Origin: Nocardia takedensis NBRC 100417
GTDB lineage: Bacteria > Actinomycetota > Actinomycetes > Mycobacteriales > Mycobacteriaceae
Length of the DNA stretch: 64,000 bases
Direction: 5' to 3'
Assembly (NCBI RefSeq): GCF_000308695.1
Contig: NZ_BAGG01000019.1
Span: 1 to 64,000 of the forward strand
In this document: positions 8,095-17,763 of the stretch, one piece after another
Layout: the number at the start of each line of letters is the position of its first letter
How positions within the stretch are numbered: the first letter of the stretch is position 1
Translations under genes and position numbers: made by a program
The notes under the pieces: generated by a model
Database searches by the model: none
What the model was told of the DNA's origin: nothing
Seen by the model: the letters and a program-made list of their open reading frames with translations, nothing else

Positions 8095-9567
8095 TCAGCG
8101 GGACGCGAGGACCGCGTCGGCCACCTCGAACTCCGCAGGCTGGAACGACCGGGTCTTCCAGCGGTACAGAACGGTCGCCCCCGGCCAGTTGTTGGTGATC
8201 CGCCCGGACGCGTTCCGGTACCAACTGGAGCAGAAGTTCCAGGGGGTGTCCTTGAGTCGGTTCTGCAACCAGTCGTCCCACCGCTGTTCGGCGTCTACGC
8301 GAGCGGCGACGAACCGCCCCGGGTGCGCGCCGAGGTATTGGACGGCTTGGCGGATGTAGCGGGCTTGGGCTTCGAGCATGTAGATGATGGAGCCCGCGCC
8401 GACGTTGGTGTTGGGGCCGTACATCATGAACAGGTTGGGGAAGTGGGGGACGGAGATGCCGAGGTAGGCGCGGGCGCCTTCGTCGCCCCAGACGTCGGCG
8501 AGTTTGCGGCCGCCGGTGCCGTAGATGTTCATGGGGGCGAGAAATTCGGTGCCTTTGAAGCCGGTGCCGTAGATGATGACGTCGACTTCGTGTTCCACGC
8601 CGTCGGTGGTGCGGATGCCGGTGGGGGTGACGGCTTCGATGGCGGTGGTTTCGACGGTGACGTTGGGTTGGGCGAGGGCGGGGAAGTATTCGTTGGAGAA
8701 GAGTCCGCGTTTGCAGCCGGCGGCGTAGTCGGGGGTGAGTTTGGCGCGCAGGACGGGGTCGGGGACTTGTTTCTCGCGGTGGCGGTCGGCGATCGCGATG
8801 ACGGGGTGTTTGATCGCGGGGATGTCGGTCAGGCCGAGGGCGAGGGCTTCGAAGAGGCCCCAGATCGCGAAGCGTTCGGCGAGCCGGGTGGGGGGCAGGT
8901 ATTTGAAGACCGCTTTGTGGGTGGTGCTGTATTCGGTGTCGAATTTGGGCAGCACCCAGGCGGCGGAGCGCTGGAACAGGGTGAGGTGTTCGACTTTCGG
9001 CTGGATGCGCGGAATGTATTGGACGGCGCTGGCTCCGGTGCCGATGCAGGCGACGCGTTTCCCGGTGAGGTCGACGTCGTGGTTCCATTCCGCGGAGTGG
9101 AACGCGATGCCCTCGAAGGTGTCGATGCCGGGCAGGTTCGGCATCGCGGGGCGCGAGAGTTGGCCGACGGCGGGGATGAAGATGTCGGCGGTGATGGTCT
9201 CGCCCGCGGCGGTGGTGATCTTCCACTTGCCGTCGGTTTCGTCGAATTCGGCGTCGGTGACTTCGACGCCGAAGCGGATGAAGCGGGCGAGGTCGTGTTT
9301 GCGGGCGACGCCGCGCATGTAGGCGTGGATGTCGGCCTGTTCCGAGAAGCGCCGTGGCCAATCGGATTTGGGCTCGTAGGACCACGAGTAGAGCGGTGAC
9401 GGCACGTCGCAGGCGGCCCCGGGGTAGGTGTTCTCCCGCCAGACTCCGCCGAGGTCGGCGGCCTTCTCAAGGATGGTGAAGTTGTTCAGCCCGGCCCGCC
9501 GGAGCTCGAGTGCCATTCCGAGTCCGGCGAAACCCGCCCCGAGGATGATGATGGACGGCTCTGTCAT
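8095..9567 (-). CDS. FAD-dependent Baeyer-Villiger monooxygenase
   Basis: A 490-aa class B flavoprotein predicted to insert oxygen next to a ketone, giving an ester or lactone, using NADPH, FAD and O2. The N-terminal FAD-binding motif is GAGFAG (10-15). The Baeyer-Villiger fingerprint FxGxxxHxxxW is intact at F151, G153, H157, W161. A second Rossmann motif (GTGASA, 176-181) should bind NADPH. A later ATG-type motif (YGTGF) is present and the length is normal for the family. I chose ATG 9567 because MTEPSIIILGAG is the usual compact beginning; an upstream in-frame ATG at 9618 would add 17 unlikely residues. No strong SD is visible. The esterase gene lies 73 nt upstream on the same strand. Together the pair could convert a ketone to ester and then to alcohol plus acid. 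The substrate is unknown. Confidence 0.9.
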   Translation of the reverse strand: MTEPSIIILGAGFAGLGMALELRRAGLNNFTILEKAADLGGVWRENTYPGAACDVPSPLYSWSYEPKSDWPRRFSEQADIHAYMRGVARKHDLARFIRFGVEVTDAEFDETDGKWKITTAAGETITADIFIPAVGQLSRPAMPNLPGIDTFEGIAFHSAEWNHDVDLTGKRVACIGTGASAVQYIPRIQPKVEHLTLFQRSAAWVLPKFDTEYSTTHKAVFKYLPPTRLAERFAIWGLFEALALGLTDIPAIKHPVIAIADRHREKQVPDPVLRAKLTPDYAAGCKRGLFSNEYFPALAQPNVTVETTAIEAVTPTGIRTTDGVEHEVDVIIYGTGFKGTEFLAPMNIYGTGGRKLADVWGDEGARAYLGISVPHFPNLFMMYGPNTNVGAGSIIYMLEAQARYIRQAVQYLGAHPGRFVAARVDAEQRWDDWLQNRLKDTPWNFCSSWYRNASGRITNNWPGATVLYRWKTRSFQPAEFEVADAVLASR

Positions 9568-9640
9568 GATTCGAATGTAGGCCGCACGACCTGCGAATCC
9601 CGAGAGAACGCCGGACATCTAATCCATATTTTCGGCCATT

Positions 9641-10600
9641 TCAGCGCAGGGCCTCTTTCAGCACCGCGACGGCTTGGGCGACGGCGGCGACGGCCGCGTG
9701 GGTGTCGTGCAGGGCGTTGAGCATGACGAAATCGTGGATCATCGCGGCGTAGCGGACCTGGGTGACGGGCACGCCCGCGGCCCGCAGTTTGGCGGCGTAG
9801 GCCTCGCCTTCGTCGCGCAGTACGTCGACCTCGGCGTTGATGACCAGCGCGGGCGGCAGGCCGGTCAACTGCTCGGTGGTGGCGCGCAGCGGTGAGGCGG
9901 TGATCTGGGCGCGGTCGTTCTCGTCGGTGGTGTATTGGTCCCAGAACCAGCGCATGCCCTCGCGGGTCAGGAAGTAGCCCTCGGCGAACCGCTGGTAGGA
10001 CGGGGTGTCGAAGGCGGCGTCGGTGACGGGATAGAACAGCACTTGGTGGCGGAAGGCGACGTCGCCGCGCTCCTTGGCCATCAGGGTCAGCGCGATCGCC
10101 ATGTTGCCGCCCACCGAATCGCCCGCCACGGCCAGGCGCGCGGCGTCCAACCCCTTCGAAGCGCCGTCGGTGGTGACCCACTGGGCGACGCGGTAGGACT
10201 GCTCGTTGGCGACGGGGTAGCGGGCCTCGGGGGAGCGGTCGTATTCGGGGAAGACGACGGCGGCGTGCGCGCCGACGGCGAGGTCGCGGACCAGGCGGTC
10301 GTGGGTGTGGGCGTCGCCGAAGACCCAGCCCGCGCCGTGGGTGTAGAGGATGACGGGCAGCGGACCCTCGGCGCCCAGGGGTTTGACGATGCGGACCGGC
10401 ACCGACCCGGTGGGCCCGCCCTCGACGGTGATCCACTCCTCGTCGATCTCGGGTTTGAAGATCGGGCTGTCCTGCACGCCGTCGACGGTCTTGCGGCCCT
10501 CCTCGGGCGCGAGCTGGAACAGGAACGGGGGTTCGGAGGTCGCGTCGACGAACTCCTGCGCCGCCTGTTCGAGGGAGATGCCCAACGGGTTGCCTGCCAT
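9641..10600 (-). CDS. Alpha/beta-hydrolase esterase of the HSL type
   Basis: A 319-aa cytoplasmic esterase/lipase-like enzyme. It has the oxyanion motif HGAG (88-91, a variant of HGGG), the nucleophile elbow GDSVGG with S162, the acid D259 (EVDVLRDEG) and the base H289 (MIHDF), a complete catalytic triad. The start at 10600 is supported by GAGAGG about 9 nt upstream. It lies immediately upstream of the Baeyer-Villiger monooxygenase on the same strand, a pairing known from ketone-degradation operons in which the esterase hydrolyses the monooxygenase product. Its natural substrate is unknown. Confidence 0.9.
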   Translation of the reverse strand: MAGNPLGISLEQAAQEFVDATSEPPFLFQLAPEEGRKTVDGVQDSPIFKPEIDEEWITVEGGPTGSVPVRIVKPLGAEGPLPVILYTHGAGWVFGDAHTHDRLVRDLAVGAHAAVVFPEYDRSPEARYPVANEQSYRVAQWVTTDGASKGLDAARLAVAGDSVGGNMAIALTLMAKERGDVAFRHQVLFYPVTDAAFDTPSYQRFAEGYFLTREGMRWFWDQYTTDENDRAQITASPLRATTEQLTGLPPALVINAEVDVLRDEGEAYAAKLRAAGVPVTQVRYAAMIHDFVMLNALHDTHAAVAAVAQAVAVLKEALR

Positions 10601-10716
10601 GGTCCGAACCTCTCGTCGCGGGGGCGGACGTCCTGCCCGACCTGCGACAAGTCTCGCGAGCGGACACGGTTGCCGCCCCGCGCGACAGGCCGGGAATGCC
10701 GTGGATCAGGACACGA

Positions 10717-11859
<1,143 letters not shown>

Positions 11860-11960
11860 GGTCCTGTTCTACCGCGCGATCCCCTCCGGCGACAGAGCGG
11901 CGTCGAGGCTCGTGACAACGACCGACCCGCGCGGGCGGACCGCGGGCAGAGCGCACAAAT

Positions 11961-11983
11961 GTCCGGTACTGGCCCGTACGGAC
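11961..11983. promoter_or_regulatory. Operator-like inverted repeat between divergent genes
   Basis: GTCCGGTAC and GTACGGAC form an imperfect inverted repeat (one unpaired G in the left arm) around a 6-nt spacer. It sits midway between the acyl-CoA dehydrogenase and acyl-CoA ligase starts. Size and position fit a dimeric repressor of the TetR/FadR kind, but no regulator gene is adjacent. Confidence 0.35.
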
Positions 11984-12065
11984 CCCTCCCACCGGATGTC
12001 TACCGTTGGGTAGCATCCCGGACTGTGACGTGGCTCATGTGGCCGCGGTGGATGAAGGAGTTCCG

Positions 12066-13712
<1,647 letters not shown>

Positions 13713-13718
13713 GCGGTG

Positions 13719-13748
13719 CGGGCGGGGGATGCGCGCATCCCCCGCCCG
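13719..13748. terminator. Bidirectional terminator, perfect 30-nt palindrome
   Basis: Every base from 13719 to 13733 pairs with 13748 to 13734, giving a GC-rich, fully symmetric stem between two convergent genes whose stops are at 13712 and 13755. There is no T-run. Position and symmetry make a two-way terminator the natural reading. Confidence 0.65.
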
Positions 13749-13754
13749 GCCGGG

Positions 13755-14147
13755 TCAGCAGTTGCGCAGTTCCGGGCTCTGGTTGAGCAGTTGGGCCCTG
13801 GCCCCGGTGAAGCGGGTGTAGGTGTCGCCGCCGACGGCCGAGAGCGGGAACGCCGCCACCCGGTGACAGTTCTGGAAGGCCAGCTTGACGCCGAAGTGGC
13901 GTTCCAGGCCCGCGCGGATGGCGTCGGAGGCCATGGCGCGCAGCAGTTGTCCGCGCGCGACCTCGTCGGGCGGGGCGATCAGGTTGTCGGCGTACTCGTC
14001 GGCGCCGTCGGCCAGCTCACCGGCGACCCGACTGACCACCTCCCACGCGTAGGGCAGGGAGATACGGACGCATTCGACGAAGTCCGCGTCGTCGATCTCG
14101 CCTGCTTCGGCGCGTTCGAGCAGTGCGGTGGGGACATCGAGGGACAT
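13755..14147 (-). CDS. SCO5389-family conserved actinobacterial protein
   Basis: A 130-aa protein whose pattern (MSLDVPTALLERAEAGEIDDADFVECVRISLPYAW at the start, HFGVKLAFQNCHRVA in the middle, LLNQSPELRNC at the end) matches my recollection of the SCO5389 family of actinobacteria. Its function is unknown. It has no signal peptide or membrane segment, and conserved Cys and His residues occur (NCHRVA, terminal NC). AGGAGGAG lies about 7 nt before the ATG, and a promoter-like pair is at 14191-14217. Its job cannot be inferred from the neighbours. Confidence 0.8.
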   Translation of the reverse strand: MSLDVPTALLERAEAGEIDDADFVECVRISLPYAWEVVSRVAGELADGADEYADNLIAPPDEVARGQLLRAMASDAIRAGLERHFGVKLAFQNCHRVAAFPLSAVGGDTYTRFTGARAQLLNQSPELRNC

Positions 14148-14190
14148 GGCGCTCTCCTCCTGGGACGGGGTGGACGGGGACGCCCCGACG

Positions 14191-14217
14191 ATTCTAATCG
14201 ACAGTCGTTGTCAACAA
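14191..14217 (-). promoter_or_regulatory. Candidate promoter of the SCO5389-like gene
   Basis: On the minus strand, a -10-like TAGAAT (14191-14196) lies 15 bp from TTGTTG (14212-14217). A perfect TTGACA (14209-14214) is also present, but its 12-bp spacing is too short. The element overlaps the very end of the nitronate monooxygenase gene. Confidence 0.35.
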
Positions 14218-15257
14218 GACTGGATTCGCCGTGAAAGTGCCGTCTCCAGTGCGGTTTTCGCGTCGCGCGCCAGCGAGGCGACCAATTCGCCCGCCGGTAG
14301 CTCCGGACTCAGCGACTGGGTCTGACCCGCCCAGAGATTCACCTCCTCGCGGTTGCCCGCCGCCCGTGCCGCCGCCCGCAGCGGTGCGGTGGCGTAGTGG
14401 ATCTCGGGATAGGCGACCGGCGCGCTGGCCGAATGCTCGGCCATGAAGCGGTTGCGGATGCCGCGGGCCCGGCGACCGGTGAAGGCGCGGGTCAGCGCGG
14501 TCGGTTCGGCGGAACCCACCGCGGCGCGGTGCACCGGGTTGGTGCCCGCCTCCGGGCAGCGCAGGAAGATCGTCCCGAGTTGGGCGGCCGCCGCGCCCGC
14601 CGCCATCGCCGCCGCGATCCCCGCGCCCGTGCTCAAGCCGCCGGTCGCCACGATCGGCAGGTCGACGTGGGCGCGCAGCAGTTGCAGCAGTGCCAGCAGG
14701 CCCAGGGGGTCGACCGGGTCGTCCGCGACGCGGTCGATGAAATTCGCGCGGTGACCGCCCGCTTCGGCGCCCTGGGCGATCAGCGCGTCCGCGCCCGCGT
14801 CGCGGGCGATCCGGGCCTCGCCGACCGAGGTCACCGTCACCCACACCTCCGTGCCGACGGCGCGCAGTCGCGCGATCTCCGCGGCGTCGGGGCAGCCGAA
14901 GGTGCAGGTGACCACCGCGACCGGGTCCGCCACGAGCAGGTCGAGTTTGGCGGCCCAGTCGTCGGTGTCGTGCGCGGGCGCGCCGAGTTCGTGGTCGCGT
15001 CCGAGTTCGGCCAGGTAGTCGGCGAACTCCGCGGGCGGCGTCGCCGGGCCGGGGACGAACAGGTTGACGCCGAACGGGAGGGGGGCGCCCGCGCGGGTGG
15101 CCGCGATCCGGCGGGCGAGTTCGTCGGCGGGCAGGTATCCGGCGGCCAGCAGGCCGAGGCCGCCCGCTTCGCCGACCGCGACGGTGAGTTCCGGGGTGGA
15201 GGGTCCGCCCGCCATCGGGGCCAGGACGATCGGGACGCGCAGTTCGTCGATGATCAC
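14211..15257 (-). CDS. Nitronate monooxygenase / 2-nitropropane dioxygenase family
   Basis: A 348-aa FMN-binding TIM-barrel enzyme that oxidises alkyl nitronates, probably detoxifying propionate 3-nitronate. The N-terminal VPIVLAPMAGG strand, the QGAEAGGHR motif (162-170, with the conserved His), the LPIVATGGLS phosphate-binding segment and a late LGTIFLRCPEA segment are all family hallmarks. The length is normal. It is read leftward and is divergent from the M23 peptidase, whose promoter and leader occupy the gap to the right. No strong SD is visible before the ATG at 15257. Confidence 0.88.
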   Translation of the reverse strand: MIIDELRVPIVLAPMAGGPSTPELTVAVGEAGGLGLLAAGYLPADELARRIAATRAGAPLPFGVNLFVPGPATPPAEFADYLAELGRDHELGAPAHDTDDWAAKLDLLVADPVAVVTCTFGCPDAAEIARLRAVGTEVWVTVTSVGEARIARDAGADALIAQGAEAGGHRANFIDRVADDPVDPLGLLALLQLLRAHVDLPIVATGGLSTGAGIAAAMAAGAAAAQLGTIFLRCPEAGTNPVHRAAVGSAEPTALTRAFTGRRARGIRNRFMAEHSASAPVAYPEIHYATAPLRAAARAAGNREEVNLWAGQTQSLSPELPAGELVASLARDAKTALETALSRRIQSC

Positions 15258-15386
15258 GTGTCGAGTCTGGCCGACCGTGCTGGTCGTGGGCTTTCCGGCG
15301 GCCTCCGATAACGATGTTCGCGGCGTTTCGTTACCTCCCTACGGCCCTATCTACCTGGGGAAATGAAAAAAGATGGGGCCAGAAGG

Positions 15387-15414
15387 TTGCGAAATGGTCA
15401 CGGCGGGGTAGAGT
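15387..15414 (+). promoter_or_regulatory. Candidate promoter of the M23 peptidase
   Basis: TTGCGA (15387-15392) and TAGAGT (15409-15414) are separated by 16 bp, a good match to an actinobacterial housekeeping promoter. It would start transcription near 15420, at the base of a structured leader. Confidence 0.45.
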
Positions 15415-15420
15415 TCGCGT

Positions 15421-15576
15421 CACAACGGATGCCGAAACGTTACGAAGTTTCGGGAGCCCCGATCGGGGTAACGCTTGAAGGCTTCGTTGTCCAGAGTAGG
15501 TCGGAGACCAACGCAGGTCGGACGCTAGGACGAAGCTTTGTCGCAGCACCGGGTAGGCCCCAGTTCCATCACCGTC
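15421..15576 (+). promoter_or_regulatory. Structured 5' leader of the M23 peptidase gene
   Basis: A closing stem ACAACG (15422-15427) with CGTTGT (15485-15490), extendable by G-T and A-T pairs, encloses two further perfect hairpins: CCGAAAC/GTTTCGG (15432-15438/15447-15453) and CCCC/GGGG (15457-15460/15465-15468). Downstream are a direct repeat AGGTCGGA (15498, 15515) and a small hairpin (15529-15542) that would bury an alternative TTG start at 15538. The multi-branched shape suggests a cis-regulatory RNA. The conserved cores of the c-di-AMP (ydaO), SAM and cobalamin classes were not found. The gap 15258-15576 holds no gene. Confidence 0.45.
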
Positions 15577-16428
15577 ATGAGCCTCATCGGCGAATGCGGC
15601 ATCGACGGCACCGTCGGCACCAAGAGCCGGCCCACCCGTCACCGCGCCGAATCCTCCTCGGCCGAGCGCATCCGGATGGCGGCGGGCGCCGCCGTCGCCG
15701 CGGGCGCGCTGGTCGGCACCGTCTCCCAGGTCGCCCCGGCGCTCGCCGCCCCGCTGACCGGACACGATGTCGAGGACGCGGCCAAGGCCACCGAGCCGAT
15801 CACCTTCCAGGCCACCGCCGAGGTCCCGGTCACCCAGGCCAAGTTCGACGCGGCCGTCGAGGAACAGACGCCCGTCGCCGAACCGGTGGCCCAGGCCGCG
15901 CCGGTCGCCGCGCCGGTCGCCGCCCCCTTCGGTCTCCAGAACCTGCCCCCGGAGATCGCCAACCCGCTCTCCCAGGTCGAGGACATCCTCAAGGGCGTGC
16001 AGCAGCACGTCGCCCCCGCGCCCGCCGCGGTCCGTCCGGTCGCCGGCGCCATCAGCTCCGGATTCGGTAGCCGCTGGGGTGAATTCCACTACGGTCTGGA
16101 CTTCGCCGATCGCCTCGGCGCCCCGATCCACTCGGTCAGCAACGGAACGGTTATCGAAGCCGGTCCCGCCTCCGGGTTCGGCCTGTGGGTGCGCGTGCTC
16201 CAGGACGACGGCACCACCGCCGTCTACGGGCACGTCAACGACATGCTGGTCAGCGCGGGCCAGAAGGTGCGCGCGGGCGATGTCATCGCGACGGTCGGCA
16301 ACCGCGGCCAGTCCACCGGCCCGCACCTGCACCTGGAGATCTGGGATCAGGGCGGCAGCAAGATCGACCCGATGCCCTACCTGGCAGCGCGTGGCGTGCC
16401 CATGCACTGGGGCCCGTCGGAGCACTGA
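15577..16428 (+). CDS. Secreted M23 (LytM-type) cell-wall endopeptidase
   Basis: A 283-aa exported zinc metallopeptidase predicted to cleave peptidoglycan cross-links. A long n-region is followed by a hydrophobic signal segment (RMAAGAAVAAGALVGTV, about 33-49) and a likely cleavage after APALA near 57. An Ala/Pro/Val-rich linker (about 60-150) leads to the LytM domain. The Zn ligands H171 and D175 in HYGLD, and H250/H252 in GPHLHLE, are all present. I chose ATG 15577; a TTG at 15538 would add 13 residues but lies inside a predicted hairpin. Its long leader and own promoter indicate independent regulation. The LuxR-type gene follows after 48 nt. Confidence 0.88.
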   Translation: MSLIGECGIDGTVGTKSRPTRHRAESSSAERIRMAAGAAVAAGALVGTVSQVAPALAAPLTGHDVEDAAKATEPITFQATAEVPVTQAKFDAAVEEQTPVAEPVAQAAPVAAPVAAPFGLQNLPPEIANPLSQVEDILKGVQQHVAPAPAAVRPVAGAISSGFGSRWGEFHYGLDFADRLGAPIHSVSNGTVIEAGPASGFGLWVRVLQDDGTTAVYGHVNDMLVSAGQKVRAGDVIATVGNRGQSTGPHLHLEIWDQGGSKIDPMPYLAARGVPMHWGPSEH

Positions 16429-16476
16429 GACACGCTGCCCGGCTCGAACTCCGACTTCGCGCACCCGGTCACTCAC

Positions 16477-17556
16477 ATGGGGGATCCGGCACATCGGCGG
16501 TCGTACGAGGACCGCGCGGCGAGTTTCGCCGATATCCCTCCGACAGGACCGGCCGACCCCCGAGGTGGGCTCTTGACCGAACTCGGCGACATCTTCGAGC
16601 CGGGATCACCGCACGGCCGGACCTATGCCGCGCTGGTGCACCATCCGCGATCCGGCCTCGCCGAGATCGCCCGACTGCTGAGCGTCAGCCCCGAGGACGC
16701 CGCCGAATCGTTGGCGGTGCTCTGCGAACTACAGGCCGTGGTGAAAATCGAAGGCGCGGCGGGCGAACCGATCTGGGACGCGCACGCGCCGGAATCGCTG
16801 TCGGAGTTCGAGGCCCGACGCCGCCAGCACGCCATCAACCAGATGCACGCCTCCGCGGCCCGGTTGAGCGAGACCTTCCGGTCGGTGCGGCGCTCGCCCC
16901 GCGCGCAGGGCGCGATCGTGCCCGTCTACGAACGACTGGAGATGCTGGCCGATTTCGAGGAGATGCAGACCGGGGCGCGCACCTGCGTCAAACTCATCGA
17001 ACGCGGACCGTATCTGAGCGACGCCGAACGCGAACAGCGGTTGTTCCTGCTCAAACGCGCCCGACTGGGCGAGGGGATCCGCTACCAGACGCTCTACCAG
17101 GACACCATCTACCAGGACGCCGACCGTCTGCGGCACGCGCTGGCCACCAACGCCAGTGGCGCGCAGGCCAGGACGCTGCCGGAACCGCCGTTCAAGCTGA
17201 TCATCAGCGACGACGACCGGGCCAGTCTGGTGCTGCACGCCGACGAGCGTCGACCCGATCCGATGGGGTTGCGGATCACCGGGTCGCCCGCGCTGCGACT
17301 GCTGGTGCGCACCTTCGACGTGCTGTGGGGGCTGGCCGCGCCGATCTCGGTCAATCCGGCGGCCGAGGAACTCGACGAACGCGACAAGGCGATCCTGACC
17401 CTGATGGGGTTGGGAGCCACCGACGACACCATCGCCCGCAGGCTGGGCATGTCCCGGCGGACGGTGGTGCGGCGCACCGCGCGACTGCTGGAACGGCTGG
17501 GTGCGAGCACCCGATTCCAGGCCGGTGTGCAGGCCACGCGACGGGGCTGGCTATGA
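16477..17556 (+). CDS. LuxR-type transcriptional regulator with N-terminal winged-helix
   Basis: A 359-aa regulator. Residues about 35-95 (YAALVHHPRSGLAEIARLLSVSPEDAAESLAVLCE) read as a TrmB/winged-helix-like domain. The middle (about 110-290) is an uncharacterised sensory or oligomerisation region. The C-terminal LuxR helix-turn-helix (about 300-355) contains ILTLMGLGATDDTIARRLGMSRRTVVRRTARLLERLG. Regulators of this architecture commonly accompany secondary-metabolite loci in actinobacteria. It ends 207 nt before NRPS1, on the same strand, so it is the natural candidate for pathway-specific control, though it may belong to the peptidase side. The start at 16477 lacks a strong SD. Confidence 0.82.
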   Translation: MGDPAHRRSYEDRAASFADIPPTGPADPRGGLLTELGDIFEPGSPHGRTYAALVHHPRSGLAEIARLLSVSPEDAAESLAVLCELQAVVKIEGAAGEPIWDAHAPESLSEFEARRRQHAINQMHASAARLSETFRSVRRSPRAQGAIVPVYERLEMLADFEEMQTGARTCVKLIERGPYLSDAEREQRLFLLKRARLGEGIRYQTLYQDTIYQDADRLRHALATNASGAQARTLPEPPFKLIISDDDRASLVLHADERRPDPMGLRITGSPALRLLVRTFDVLWGLAAPISVNPAAEELDERDKAILTLMGLGATDDTIARRLGMSRRTVVRRTARLLERLGASTRFQAGVQATRRGWL

Positions 17557-17632
17557 TCTGGCAACTGGCGGTGTGCTGCTCTAGCACGAACATCGGAGTT
17601 CCGTCACGACGCCACTTTCTGTGGTCTCATTA

Positions 17633-17645
17633 GGGCGCAACGCCC
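17633..17645 (+). terminator. Small hairpin after the LuxR gene
   Basis: GGGCG-CAA-CGCCC (17633-17645) is a short 5-bp hairpin in the 207-nt gap between regulator and NRPS1. It could be a weak terminator. The rest of the gap shows only the RBS-like AGAGGA (17745-17750), 13 nt before the NRPS1 start. Confidence 0.25.
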
Positions 17646-17763
17646 CGAATACGAATACCTCTTGCTTGTTCGACACCGATGCGCCGAGGCGGATCGGGTT
17701 CCGGCCTGGTCGGTGGGTTTTCGGCGCTGGAACGGCTAGACGCGAGAGGAATGCTGTACTCGG

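Noticed and set aside
7508..9385. Single 625-codon minus-strand frame covering the small membrane protein and the antisense-frame of the monooxygenase
   Set aside because: Only the last 117 codons read as protein, with their own RBS; the rest is an Arg/His-rich shadow of the monooxygenase.
15421..15576. c-di-AMP (ydaO) riboswitch upstream of the M23 peptidase
   Set aside because: The gene type and a weak resemblance of CAGCACCGGGTAGGC to the ydaO 3' end suggested it, but the GGGGAACC, GGGTGAAT and CCGAAxCCG core elements are not present.
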